Below, piece after piece: positions 1 to 9,274 of a DNA stretch of 64,000 nucleotides. The DNA is from an uncultured Acidobacteriia bacterium (GTDB taxonomy: Bacteria; Acidobacteriota; Terriglobia; Bryobacterales; Bryobacteraceae). Below the pieces are notes generated by a model, which did not search any database, was not told the DNA's origin, and saw only the letters and a program-made list of their open reading frames with translations. A program made the position numbers and the translations under genes. Where the stretch lies: NCBI GenBank assembly GCA_903907865.1, contig CAIVPR010000041.1, forward strand, positions 32,271-96,270. The letters run 5' to 3'. Position 1 is the first letter of the stretch; every line of letters starts with the position of its first letter.

Positions 1-40
1 CGCAAGTTTTAAGTAGTTGAGTCGGTGACCTGGGGAACCG

Positions 41-2248
41 CTACTCCACCACAATTACCTCGTGGTCGAGAACCGTTGGAATGTCTACGGTCGCGTGGCC
101 GTTCTTCGATGATACCGGAACCGTCCGTCCCGCTACAAGCAGCTTGGCGGTTTTCCCCTTGCCCGCAACCGACAGTTTCACCGGGCCCACCGGGATCAAT
201 TCGTCGATTGGCATCCTACCCGTCGCGGTCAGATTCACCACATGCACAATCGTCCGGCCCGGCTGCGTGTACGCCGAGACATCGAACATTCCCGGCCCTT
301 CCAATCGCACCGGCAGTTGGTCGCCCAACGCCCACTTCACCAGATTCCCGAGGAGATTGCCGTGGTCCGGCAGCTTGTCGCGTCCGTAGCGACGGTCGAT
401 ATCTGCGGTCAAGAACGCCACCTTGCCGTTCAGGATCAAGCCGGGGATGTCGGTCTTCGGCGTCCGCATCCATGAGGTCTCGGGTGGGTAGATCGGGAAC
501 ACTGGGACGAACGTCAGAGGCACTTCGACCCCCGCGTCCACCCGCATGGCCGAAACCGCGCCGCCGAACGGGATGATGTCGGTCTCCTCGAAGCCTTTCA
601 ACGCCGGGTGCCGTTTGCCGCCAGCCGGAGGTTCGCCGGGACCCTTGGGACCGTAGACCCCGGCGCGCAATTCCGGAATCAGCCTCAAATACGTGTGCTG
701 CGTCTGCACCGCGACCGCGCGCTCGCCCGCAGCCTTGCCCGTGTAGTGGGCTCCGAACAGGTCGGCCAAGCCGAAATCCGCCCTCGGCTGGCCGTTTTCG
801 TCGAACAAACTAGTCGCGCCGGTGGCAATCAGCGACCCGCCATTTTTCACGAACTTCCGCACCGATTCGCACTGGGCGTCCGACATCGCTGCCAAACTTG
901 GCAGCACCAGCACCTTCAGCCCTGCCCCGTCGCGCTCCAGATTGTCGATGTGGATCGGCACGTAGCCCACCCGTGCCCGCACCATGGCCGACACGAAACC
1001 CCGGTAGGGGGCGTCCACCAACTCCGCCGCCCGGTCGCGCCCGAAATAGTCCGTATTGCGCTGCGACCACGCCACGCCGACCGACACCAACGGTTTCCGG
1101 TTCACCAGATACCGTTCGTTGGCCTCATAGAATTTCATCAAAGGCTCGGCCGTCTGGTACATCCGGCGGTCCTCATGGTAGGCCCCGATGTGGTGCCACC
1201 ACGGCTGGATGCCGCCCGCGAAACCCTCGATCATCCACATCCGCGCTTCCACCGCCGGCTTGCTCGCCAGCCGGAAGGAATTCGTGGCGGACTGGTACAT
1301 CGCCATGCTTTCGGGTGCCAGCTTGTCCCAGCCGAGCACGCCGTGGACCAGCTTGCCGGTGTCGGCGTTCTCCTCGAAACCCGCGGGGCCGCGCGCCTGG
1401 TGGTCGAGGAAGACCATTTCGGCGCGCCCGAAGATCTGCTTGCAGTCGCGGAAAGACCGGCTCTGCGACGTCACCGATCCGCTGTTCATGCCGAACCACA
1501 GGCAGTCGGGACCGCCGGCGGCCTTGGTGGTGCGGTTGTTGAGGTCCCAGGTTTCGACTCGGCGGGCGTAGTTCCACTCGATCCACTGGCGGTAGACGGG
1601 GTCGTCCCAGTCGTGCTTGGCAGGGATCGCGGCCCCGGCCTTGGCGCGGAACTTGCGTGCGCAGTTGTCGCAGTGGCAGATGGATTCGCGCGGCAGACCG
1701 CTCCAGCTATTGTCGGCAAAGCCCTCGGGGTGGCTGCGCTCCACGATTTCGGTCAGGACGGAGGGCAGGTACTCGTCGTAGTACAGGCTGTTGATGCAGG
1801 TGATGTACTTGTCCTCGGCGCGGTAGGGGTTGCCGGAGGCGTCGCGCGCAAACCAGTCGGGATGGGCCTTGTAGAAGTCCTCCGACGTGCGGTTGGAGTC
1901 CATGCGGGCGATGACGACGAGGCCGTCGGCGTGGGCGGCCTTGGCGAGGTCGCCGTAGAGGTCGCGGTCGCCGAGGAATTCGGCGCGGTGCTGCAGCGGG
2001 AACTTGCTGGGGTAGTAGGCGACGATTCCGCCCGCGTTGATGATGACGCCCTGGGTGCGGGTGCGCTTCCAGAACTCGCGCCACCATGCGATGTCGTAGC
2101 GCTCGGGGTCCTTTTCCGTAATGTTGGTCTGGCCCCAGCGCAGGGTTTTCTGGTGCCATTTGCCGGGGTCGGGCGCGGCGGACAGTGGCATGGCGGCTGC
2201 GCCGAACGCAGCCGCCGTCGTGGTGATGAACTCTCGTCTGTTCGGCAT
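41..2248 (-). CDS. Tat-exported glycoside-hydrolase-like protein (GHL6/GH42-type fold)
   Basis: 735 aa. The N-terminus carries a twin-arginine signal (Arg4-Arg5, motif RREF, then an Ala-rich stretch to about residue 25), so export by Tat is likely. The following 350 residues look like a TIM-barrel of the hypothetical glycosyl hydrolase 6 / GH42 type: they describe a barrel with conserved Trp/Asp/Glu-rich strands and a CHCDNC cysteine cluster near residue 190. Residues about 440-490 resemble the beta-galactosidase trimerisation fold (LKVLVLPS, then a NGGSLIATG turn). The ATG overlaps the stop of the upstream TonB-receptor gene by one base (TAATG), so translation is probably coupled and the enzyme may act on what the receptor imports. 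The substrate cannot be read from sequence. Family assignment is moderate; a plain beta-galactosidase or an inactive homologue are alternatives. Confidence 0.7.
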   Translation of the reverse strand: MPNRREFITTTAAAFGAAAMPLSAAPDPGKWHQKTLRWGQTNITEKDPERYDIAWWREFWKRTRTQGVIINAGGIVAYYPSKFPLQHRAEFLGDRDLYGDLAKAAHADGLVVIARMDSNRTSEDFYKAHPDWFARDASGNPYRAEDKYITCINSLYYDEYLPSVLTEIVERSHPEGFADNSWSGLPRESICHCDNCARKFRAKAGAAIPAKHDWDDPVYRQWIEWNYARRVETWDLNNRTTKAAGGPDCLWFGMNSGSVTSQSRSFRDCKQIFGRAEMVFLDHQARGPAGFEENADTGKLVHGVLGWDKLAPESMAMYQSATNSFRLASKPAVEARMWMIEGFAGGIQPWWHHIGAYHEDRRMYQTAEPLMKFYEANERYLVNRKPLVSVGVAWSQRNTDYFGRDRAAELVDAPYRGFVSAMVRARVGYVPIHIDNLERDGAGLKVLVLPSLAAMSDAQCESVRKFVKNGGSLIATGATSLFDENGQPRADFGLADLFGAHYTGKAAGERAVAVQTQHTYLRLIPELRAGVYGPKGPGEPPAGGKRHPALKGFEETDIIPFGGAVSAMRVDAGVEVPLTFVPVFPIYPPETSWMRTPKTDIPGLILNGKVAFLTADIDRRYGRDKLPDHGNLLGNLVKWALGDQLPVRLEGPGMFDVSAYTQPGRTIVHVVNLTATGRMPIDELIPVGPVKLSVAGKGKTAKLLVAGRTVPVSSKNGHATVDIPTVLDHEVIVVE

Positions 2249-5200
2249 TAGAAGATGTACTTCAAGGCAAGTTGGATGGTCCGGTTGCCGCTCTTGCTGG
2301 TTACTGATCCGAAGGTGCCGCTGGTCGGGCTCGCGTTGGCCCCGCCCCAGTTCGGGTGGTTCAGGATGTTGAAGATTTCGAACCGCATCTGGAGCATCTG
2401 TTTTTCAAACGTCGGGAAGTTCTTCCGCAAGGCGGTGTCCATGTTCCAGAAGCCGGGATTTGTCAGGCCGTTGCGGGCCTGGACACCCCAGGTGCCGTTC
2501 GCCGGGGCCGTGAAGGCACTCTTGTTGAACCACACGGCGGAATCGGTGAAAGCCGTCGCGGTCGCCGACGAATCGCCTGTCTGGTTCCAGAACTGGTTGC
2601 CGCTGCCCGCGCCGACGCCAGCGTAATCCACATTGTTGCGGACCGAGAACGGCGCGCCGGTCTGGGCTTGGAAGACGCCTGCCAGCTGCCAGTTGCCGAA
2701 GATGCGCGTGGCCAGGTTCTTGCTGCCCTTCAGATAAGGAATATCGTAGATAGCGTTCAGGATGAACACTTGGCGGCGGTCGAAGTCCGAGCGGCCCCAG
2801 TAGCCCTTGTCGTTGTAAGCGTTCGGCAGCACATCGGTCAACGACGAGGTGTTGTCCATCGATTTCGAGAACGTGTAGGCGACGCCGAAGTGGAAGTCCG
2901 TGGCGAAACGGCGCTCCACACTGATCTGCAGACCGTTGTACATCGAGACACCCGAGTTTTCCGCCAGCCCCAGAATTCCGAGGCCGAGATAGGGCCGCAA
3001 CGCGTTCACGTTGATGCCTGGATTGGCCTGCACCACGCCCGGCTGCAATTGGTTGATGTTGCGCTTGCGCTGGTTGTGGATGCCGCGCCGACCGACATAG
3101 CCGATTTCGATGGTGGTTCCCCATCCGATCTCGCGCTGGAACGTCGCATTCCAGTTCCACGCGACCGGGATCTTGAACACAGGATCCTGGCTCGTCAGCG
3201 TAAACGGGAACAGCCGGGGCGTGGCACCGCCCGGAGCGTCCGCCGACCCGTTGATCACCGTCGTCTGCGGCTGGAACGGGGCATTGCCGCCCAGCGCCGT
3301 GTCGCGGTTGATTGCCGTCCGGTTGGCGAAGGCGCCTACGCCCGCCCGCAGCGCCGTCTTCGTATTCAACGCGTAGGCGATTCCGAGGCGTGGCTGGAAA
3401 ACGCCGTAGTGGGTCTGGGCCAGACCGTCCGGCAGGCAGTGGTAAAGGCTGTCGAACTGGCCCGTATGCAGCACCGGGAAGCGGTTGCCCTCGGCGGCGG
3501 GCACCTTGCAGCCGGGGAGCACGATGCCGTCGTACGCGTTGCCACTGGCGATGAAGCCCTGCTTGGGGTCGACCACCGGGGCCTTCGAGGCGTCGTAGAA
3601 GGACGGCAGGAACTCCGCCAGGCTGCCCCACTTGCTGTGCCACGGGGGCCAGATTGAGTGGCGGATCCCGTATTCGATGGTCAGCTTGCGGCCCGCCTTC
3701 CAGTTATCCTGCACAAACCAGTCGAAGCCTGTCCCGACCCACGGCGTGACGGGCTTCCCGCCCAGTTCCGAGTAGTCCGAGAACAGGCCGAGTGCCGCGT
3801 TGCCGATGCCGAAACCGCTGAAGCTGCCGTCGAGGAAGCGGAACGAGCCGTTCTCGTTGATCGTGGCAGGTGCCGACGCCGTCGTGAACTGTATGTGGTC
3901 GTTCTGCCCGGAGTACTCGATGGACACACCGGCCTTGAACGTGTGATTGGCGATGATCTTCGTGGTGTTGTTGGCCAGCGTGTAGGCGAACCCCGACCAG
4001 GATCCCGGATAGGGCCCGTTGTCGATGGTGGTCAGGCCAGTAACGGTCATCGAGGGCAGCTTGCCGTTGAAAATCTTGGTGCCGGGGTAGATGTAGGGGT
4101 AGTTGATGCCGTATGTTGATCGGTTGCAGCGCGCGCCGCAAGCCGGGTTGGCCGCGATGCTGCCGACGCCGTCGGAATTGGCCGAAAGCGTCAGTTCGTT
4201 GATGAAGGTCGGCGAAAGTGTGCTGATCAGACTGGCGGCGGCAGTGCGGTTGGGCCGCGACCAAGAAGACTGGAACAGGCCCAGAGTGCCTTCGTAAGGG
4301 CCGTCGAAAACCCACGGGATGTGGGTGCCGCGGAAGCTGATGTGCTCGGTATCGCTCAAGGCGTAATCCACCTTGAAAGTGTCCTTGCGGGTGTCAGAGA
4401 AGTGCGGATAGGTGACGATGTAGTTCGACGTGCCCTGCTGGAAGCCGGGCGTCGGGAGCGGGTACGAACTGAGCAGCGCCTTGCCGTTGGGGCTCACCAT
4501 CGATGGCGGGATGATGTTGCCGGTGAAGGGCTTGCCGGTGGTGGGGTCGTTCAGCGTGATGACCTTGCTGAAAAAGGTGTTTTTGGCGTTCAGCAGTTCG
4601 CTCATGTCGCCGGTGCGCATGGCCGCGCTGGGCACGGTGCCGGTCTGGGTCTGGCCTTCGCGGCGCTTGATCCACTCTTCGGCGTACATGAAGAAGAGCT
4701 TGGTGTTCTGGCGCTTGGTTTTGCCGGGGATGAAGACCGGGCCGCCGACATCCCAGCCGTATTGGTTGAATCGGAAGGGGGCCGGGCCGCTCGATTGCGA
4801 AATCAGCGAGCTGTGGTTGCGCGTCCAGTCGTTGGCGTCCATGGCGGAGTTGCGGAAGTTTTCCACCAGATCGCCGTGGAAGTTGAGCGTACCGCTCTTG
4901 GTGACGAAACGGATCTGGCCGCCGGATGAGCGTCCGTACTCGGCGTTGTAGGTGGCGGTCAGGATTTGGACCTCCTGGACCGTGTCCACGTCCTGCGCTC
5001 CGAGCATCGACCCCGAGGACCGGGTGCGGGTGGCCAGCGCCCCGTCCACCGTTACCACGTACTCGTCGGCGCGACCGCCGTTGATCGAAAATCCGCCGTT
5101 GGAGACGCTGTCGGGGTCGAAGGTACCCATGGAGCCGCCCGTGACGCCGGGTTTGAGGAGCGCCAAGTAGATGGGATTGCGCCCGTTCAGCGTCAGATCC

Positions 5201-5622
5201 TGGATCTGTTTGGTGTCCACAACTCGCCCGACCTGCGCGGATTCGGTCTGCAGCAATGCGGCCGTCGACTGCACCTCGACCGATTCGCTGACCGCGCCGA
5301 CGGTCAGGACCAGGTCGATGCCGAGGCGGGATGCGGAGTCGAGGACCGCACCAGTCTGAACCGAGCGTTTGAACCCGGGGTGCTCGGCGGCGACGGAGTA
5401 GGTTCCGACCGGGAGGTTGGCGACCACATAGTAGCCGCTGGCATTGGTGGTGGCGGTCTGCTGGTTGTTGTTGCCGCTGTTGACCACGGTGACGGTGGCC
5501 CCGGCGACGACGCCTTGGGAAGAATCGCGGACGTAGCCCGCAATCTGGCCGGTGTCGATCTGGGCGAAGGCGGTGGCGGCAAATAGGAGCGCCACTGCGG
5601 GCGCAACGGAAAAACGGTTCAT
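2248..5622 (-). CDS. Oar-like TonB-dependent receptor with N-terminal carboxypeptidase-regulatory domain
   Basis: 1124 aa from the ATG at 5622, chosen because it follows GAGGGG and begins a clear signal peptide ending AFAQ; an in-frame upstream extension of 66 codons has no such features. Residues about 24-105 form a carboxypeptidase-D regulatory-like Ig domain (GQIAGYVRD start, SGYYVVANLPVG). A plug domain follows (LTLNGRNP near 145, GGQIRFVTKSGT near 240), then a long beta-barrel ending in the outer-membrane-type terminal Phe (LKYIF). This architecture is typical of the many Oar-like receptors in Acidobacteria and is inferred to move a large substrate across the outer membrane using TonB energy. 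It is co-transcribed with the glycosidase-like gene, so a glycan or glycoside ligand is plausible. A sigma-70-like promoter lies at 5671-5699. Confidence 0.88.
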   Translation of the reverse strand: MNRFSVAPAVALLFAATAFAQIDTGQIAGYVRDSSQGVVAGATVTVVNSGNNNQQTATTNASGYYVVANLPVGTYSVAAEHPGFKRSVQTGAVLDSASRLGIDLVLTVGAVSESVEVQSTAALLQTESAQVGRVVDTKQIQDLTLNGRNPIYLALLKPGVTGGSMGTFDPDSVSNGGFSINGGRADEYVVTVDGALATRTRSSGSMLGAQDVDTVQEVQILTATYNAEYGRSSGGQIRFVTKSGTLNFHGDLVENFRNSAMDANDWTRNHSSLISQSSGPAPFRFNQYGWDVGGPVFIPGKTKRQNTKLFFMYAEEWIKRREGQTQTGTVPSAAMRTGDMSELLNAKNTFFSKVITLNDPTTGKPFTGNIIPPSMVSPNGKALLSSYPLPTPGFQQGTSNYIVTYPHFSDTRKDTFKVDYALSDTEHISFRGTHIPWVFDGPYEGTLGLFQSSWSRPNRTAAASLISTLSPTFINELTLSANSDGVGSIAANPACGARCNRSTYGINYPYIYPGTKIFNGKLPSMTVTGLTTIDNGPYPGSWSGFAYTLANNTTKIIANHTFKAGVSIEYSGQNDHIQFTTASAPATINENGSFRFLDGSFSGFGIGNAALGLFSDYSELGGKPVTPWVGTGFDWFVQDNWKAGRKLTIEYGIRHSIWPPWHSKWGSLAEFLPSFYDASKAPVVDPKQGFIASGNAYDGIVLPGCKVPAAEGNRFPVLHTGQFDSLYHCLPDGLAQTHYGVFQPRLGIAYALNTKTALRAGVGAFANRTAINRDTALGGNAPFQPQTTVINGSADAPGGATPRLFPFTLTSQDPVFKIPVAWNWNATFQREIGWGTTIEIGYVGRRGIHNQRKRNINQLQPGVVQANPGINVNALRPYLGLGILGLAENSGVSMYNGLQISVERRFATDFHFGVAYTFSKSMDNTSSLTDVLPNAYNDKGYWGRSDFDRRQVFILNAIYDIPYLKGSKNLATRIFGNWQLAGVFQAQTGAPFSVRNNVDYAGVGAGSGNQFWNQTGDSSATATAFTDSAVWFNKSAFTAPANGTWGVQARNGLTNPGFWNMDTALRKNFPTFEKQMLQMRFEIFNILNHPNWGGANASPTSGTFGSVTSKSGNRTIQLALKYIF

Positions 5623-5670
5623 ACGTGGACCCCTCGGGACCGCTGGGCGGCGGTTGATTTTCTCGTGGCA

Positions 5671-5699
5671 AGTATATAAGCGATCTGGCCGGAATGCAA
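5671..5699 (-). promoter_or_regulatory. Predicted sigma-70 promoter for the TonB receptor/glycosidase operon
   Basis: On the minus strand TTGCAT (5694-5699) is separated by exactly 17 bases from TATACT (5671-5676). This predicts a transcript start near 5664 and a leader of about 42 bases before the ATG at 5622, which has a GAGGGG ribosome site. Inferred by eye only. Confidence 0.5.
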
Positions 5700-6004
5700 C
5701 TGGACTTTGGTGCGGGGGCTGGGGCGTCCCGTAATCCAATTGCGCCCCATCAAAAAAATCAATTTGCACTGCCCTCCGTCGGGCGCTAAACTCTAGCAAT
5801 AGCTCATATCGAGCTGCCATGGGCTCAGTCGCCCTCGGCCTCCCAACGATCTCGAAGCCCGGTCGCCCCCCTTGACCGCGGCTCGGAGAAGGTCCTTGTC
5901 CGACCGATTCGCACTGGCCCCCCAGTGACCGGTTTCGATGGGTATTGTGGCCCGCCTAGCATTATTTCCCAACAACGCAAATTAGGAAACTTTTGGAGGC
6001 CCAC
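5700..6004. other. Divergent intergenic region without a supported gene
   Basis: Stretch between the two divergently transcribed TonB-receptor operons. Only shadow reading frames are present. I see no convincing plus-strand promoter; the GGAGG ribosome site of the plus-strand receptor is at 5995-5999. No tRNA or repeat was recognised. Confidence 0.5.
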
Positions 6005-8677
6005 ATGCTGTTCTACGCCCAAACTACGTCCATGCTGCCCTGGAAGGCCGTCTCTCGGCCCCGCACGGCAAAGTCCCCCACCACGCTCGCCGGTCTTGCG
6101 CTCCTGATGTCCCTTTCGAGCGCCGCCGCCTGGGCCCAAACCTCCACCCTTTCCGGCACGGTCAAGGACCCGACGGGCGCCGTCGTTGGACAGGCCATCG
6201 TCAGCCTGACCGACGCCAAGTCCACCAAGAAACAGGCAGTCGCGGATGCCGCCGGGGCATACTCGTTCTCCGGTCTCACAGCCGGGGCGTACGTCGTCGA
6301 GGTCACCGCACCGGGTTTCGCGGCATTCAAGAAAGACACCACGGTCGCGGCCGGGGAGCAGACACTCGATCTCAGCCTGACCCTCGCGCAGGAGTCCGGC
6401 ACCGTCTCGGTCGATTCCAAGATCGACCCCTTCAACGTGATTCCCACGACCCCGACCCAGACTCTGTTCGGAATGGACCAGAAACTGGAGGAAATTCCAC
6501 GGTCCATCGTCACGGCGGATCAGGAGACCCTACTCCGGTACAACGTGAAGACGGTCAACGACATTGTAACTGTTTCCTCGGGAACCTTCACTGGCAGCTA
6601 TTTCGGCGTGCCGGGAAGCGTGTTCCTCCGGGGCGATGTCGGCGACAACTTCTTCCGCGGCTTCCGGCGCGTGGAAAACCGGGGCAATTACGAAACACCG
6701 GTTGGTGCCACCGATCACATAGAAGTAGTGAAAGGGCCGCCCACTCCAAACTATGGTGGCGGTCGTATCGGAGGCTTTCTCAACTTCGTCCCTAAGACGG
6801 CACGCAGCGAGAGTGCGAAATGGCTCGAGAAAGCTACTGGAAAGCTTACCCTGACATACGGAAGCTACGACGAGAAGCGCGGGAGCGCCGAGGTCGGAGT
6901 CCCGTTCAAGATAGGCACGCACCGTAACGGCTTGTACGCGTTCTTCGAATCGGAGGATTCGCACAGCTTCTACAAGGGCGTCGCGAACCGGTACAAGCTG
7001 GGCCAGATCGCGTTCGACACCGAGGTGTCGAAGAACATCCGGATGGCCTACGGATTCCAGGGATTCCACGCGGAGGGCACGCAGAACATCGGCTGGAACC
7101 GCGTTACGCAAGACCTGATAGACAACCAGATGTATCTTTCCGGCCAGCCCTTGGTGAACCTCTCGCACAACGGTTACAACATCGGGCCCGGGGACGTTGG
7201 CTCCTACGCGCTTAGCCAGTTCGCATATACTCAGAACTTCGGGGCGACGCCGGATTTCAAGTCCGTGGCGCAATACTATGCGCTCAATCCGGCAACCATG
7301 AAGCTGGTGAAGCTGCCATTGGACCAGATCATGATCGACGCGGGTGACTTTTCCCGTGCGACCACCTTCACACCTTATCTGGACTTCATCTGGGACGCCG
7401 GTGCAAACCTTCACGTCAAGAACCAGACGTTCGGCGACTGGATGGACCACAAGAAGTTCAGCAGCTACGGTTTCGGTGCGGCCTACCACCCGTGGACAAT
7501 CGAAAACAAGACGACACTGAATACGGACTACAAGCTGGCTCCGGGTATCACTGGCCACTTCATCGGTGGTTTCGCCTACCGCTATGTGAGAGTAACTGCA
7601 GGGGAGGAGCGCAACGAATTCCAGGTTGTCGACCGTCGCGACCTCACCATCGGCGCGACCGCGAATGACCGTTTTGCCGGTCCGTTCAACAGCAACGGCA
7701 AGCTGAAGTTCCAGTATTATCAAAACGGCAACTATGGTGACACCGGTCTGTTCGGCATGACCAACCTATCACTCGGCAGCAATCTTGGCGTTACAGCCGG
7801 TGTCCGTTTCGACCGCTACACTCCAGACTTCACAGGCCATGACGATACGGACAACTTCGTCTCCACCCACGCGGTGAACAAGCAGAATGCCGTGACCTAC
7901 AATGCGAGCGTCACTTACAAGCTGCCTTTCAACATACGCCCCTACTTTACAGCCGCAACTTCACGCTTCCTCGACCTTGGCCAGGGCAACGAACTGGACT
8001 ATGCGCAGGTCCAGAACGGGACTTTCCTCGCGACCTCAAATCTGTATGAAGGCGGCGTCAAGACCTCCGGCTTCGACAACAAGTTCTTCGCCTCGATGAG
8101 CGTCTTCCAACAGAAGAGGGCATCGTTCAACAACCAGACGAAGGCGGACGACTACTTCCGCACCAAGGGCGTTGAAATCGACGCACGAGCCTTCGTGTTG
8201 CACCGGTTGACGCTGACCAGCTCCTTCACGTGGCAGAATCCGGAACAGCTAAATGTGCCGTTCCTGCTGGGGATTCCGCCGTATCTGCTCGGTCTGACTC
8301 CGCAGCAGGCGTATGGCGGACGTTTCATCGGGGATGCCAGCATCTTCGGATTGAAGGCACCGCTGCCGGTTGGCGGACAGCCGCACATTGTATTCAGCCC
8401 CTTTGGAACGGTCAATCTGACCAAGACTATCGGGGTCACGCTGGGTACATCGGCTGTTTCTTCGGTCAAAACAGGCTACATCAGCAACGTAAAGCTACCC
8501 GCCTACGCGCTGACCCGGGGCTCGGTCTTCTACCAGAACAAGGGGCACTTGGTGAATGTGGCGATCGGCAACATGTTCAACAGCACGTACTTCCAGAGCC
8601 AGTATCTGTTTTGGGATGTCTTCGTGAAGCCGGGCGCGTTGCGCACGGTGAGCCTGACGTACAGCTACTCCTTCTAA
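6005..8677 (+). CDS. TonB-dependent receptor heading the ureide operon
   Basis: 890 aa. The ATG at 6005 is preceded by GGAGG with five bases between, so it is preferred over an in-frame TTG at 5993. An unusually long N-terminus ends in a hydrophobic export segment (LALLMSLSSAAAWAQ). Next come a carboxypeptidase-regulatory domain (SGTVKDPTGAVVG to about residue 125), a siderophore-receptor-like plug (EEIPRSIVTADQ, VFLRGDVGDNFFRGF, IEVVKGPP) and a 22-strand-type barrel ending in Phe. The family usually imports metal chelates, but this copy sits 57 bases upstream of the AtzH/AtzE/BMP-transporter/AtzF genes on the same strand. It is therefore a candidate outer-membrane port for the compound handled by that operon. 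That role is inference; independent transcription is possible because a small hairpin lies in the gap. Confidence 0.85.
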   Translation: MLFYAQTTSMLPWKAVSRPRTAKSPTTLAGLALLMSLSSAAAWAQTSTLSGTVKDPTGAVVGQAIVSLTDAKSTKKQAVADAAGAYSFSGLTAGAYVVEVTAPGFAAFKKDTTVAAGEQTLDLSLTLAQESGTVSVDSKIDPFNVIPTTPTQTLFGMDQKLEEIPRSIVTADQETLLRYNVKTVNDIVTVSSGTFTGSYFGVPGSVFLRGDVGDNFFRGFRRVENRGNYETPVGATDHIEVVKGPPTPNYGGGRIGGFLNFVPKTARSESAKWLEKATGKLTLTYGSYDEKRGSAEVGVPFKIGTHRNGLYAFFESEDSHSFYKGVANRYKLGQIAFDTEVSKNIRMAYGFQGFHAEGTQNIGWNRVTQDLIDNQMYLSGQPLVNLSHNGYNIGPGDVGSYALSQFAYTQNFGATPDFKSVAQYYALNPATMKLVKLPLDQIMIDAGDFSRATTFTPYLDFIWDAGANLHVKNQTFGDWMDHKKFSSYGFGAAYHPWTIENKTTLNTDYKLAPGITGHFIGGFAYRYVRVTAGEERNEFQVVDRRDLTIGATANDRFAGPFNSNGKLKFQYYQNGNYGDTGLFGMTNLSLGSNLGVTAGVRFDRYTPDFTGHDDTDNFVSTHAVNKQNAVTYNASVTYKLPFNIRPYFTAATSRFLDLGQGNELDYAQVQNGTFLATSNLYEGGVKTSGFDNKFFASMSVFQQKRASFNNQTKADDYFRTKGVEIDARAFVLHRLTLTSSFTWQNPEQLNVPFLLGIPPYLLGLTPQQAYGGRFIGDASIFGLKAPLPVGGQPHIVFSPFGTVNLTKTIGVTLGTSAVSSVKTGYISNVKLPAYALTRGSVFYQNKGHLVNVAIGNMFNSTYFQSQYLFWDVFVKPGALRTVSLTYSYSF

Positions 8678-8692
8678 CAAGGAAGAGGTGCC

Positions 8693-8718
8693 AAGGGCCA
8701 GCGCGACCGCCGGCCCTT
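8693..8718 (+). other. Intergenic hairpin between TonB receptor and atzH-like gene
   Basis: AAGGGCC (8693-8699) pairs perfectly with GGCCCTT (8712-8718) around a 12-base loop. No T-run follows, so it is not a standard terminator. It may trim or partly attenuate the transcript between the receptor and the enzyme genes. The downstream ATG at 8735 has no clear Shine-Dalgarno sequence. Confidence 0.3.
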
Positions 8719-8734
8719 CGCACTGATCAAAAAC

Positions 8735-9274
8735 ATGCTCAACAATCCCACTGTGGTCGCCGAGATCGCGGCCCTACACGAGGAGTACGAGACCGCCCTC
8801 GTCTCCAATGATGTCGAGAAACTGGTGACTTTCTTCTGGGACTCCCCCGACGCTCTCCGTTTCGGCGTGGCCGAGAGCCTTTACGGGGCGAAGCAGATTG
8901 AAGAGTTCCGCAAGAACAGGCCCGCCGTGGATCTAGCGCGGACAGTCCTGAACCTTCAGATCGTCACCTTCGGGGACGACAATGCCATCGTTACCTTGGA
9001 ATTCGACCGCACCGTGCAGGGTGTTCCCCGGCACGGTCGCCAGAGCCAGGTGTGGCGCAAATTCGACCACGGCTGGAAGATCGTGTCGGCGCACGTGTCC
9101 TTGGTGCCCATGCCGTACATCGACCTCGCCGGTCCGCTGGTCCAACTGCCAATTCCGCCGGAATTGCGTGAGGGTGTGCAGCGGAACATCGCACGGGCGA
9201 AGGTAATCGCGCAGTCCCTGATCGACATGGAACTCCCGGCCGACGTTGAGGCCGCTCCCAAATTCATACCATGA
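8735..9274 (+). CDS. AtzH/HpxZ-like SnoaL-fold protein (DUF3225)
   Basis: 179 aa, full length for the DUF3225 family of SnoaL-like proteins, which includes HpxZ of oxalurate catabolism and AtzH of cyanuric acid catabolism. As I recall the AtzH work, AtzH turns 1,3-dicarboxyurea into allophanate and needs Tyr22 and Arg46. This protein has Tyr18 and Arg42 with the same 24-residue spacing, in the contexts EEYETAL and DALRFG. The conserved SnoaL core strands follow (TVQGVPRHGRQSQVWRK, then GWKIVSAHVS). The stop overlaps the ATG of the amidase gene (ATGA), so the two are translationally coupled, as in atz and hpx clusters. The ATG lacks a good ribosome site. The exact substrate is uncertain. Confidence 0.82.
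   Translation: MLNNPTVVAEIAALHEEYETALVSNDVEKLVTFFWDSPDALRFGVAESLYGAKQIEEFRKNRPAVDLARTVLNLQIVTFGDDNAIVTLEFDRTVQGVPRHGRQSQVWRKFDHGWKIVSAHVSLVPMPYIDLAGPLVQLPIPPELREGVQRNIARAKVIAQSLIDMELPADVEAAPKFIP

Noticed and set aside
608..2251. Plus-strand open frame of 547 aa opposite the glycosidase gene
   Set aside because: It is the GC-rich shadow of the minus-strand gene, with Arg/Val/Gly-heavy composition and no domain or ribosome site.
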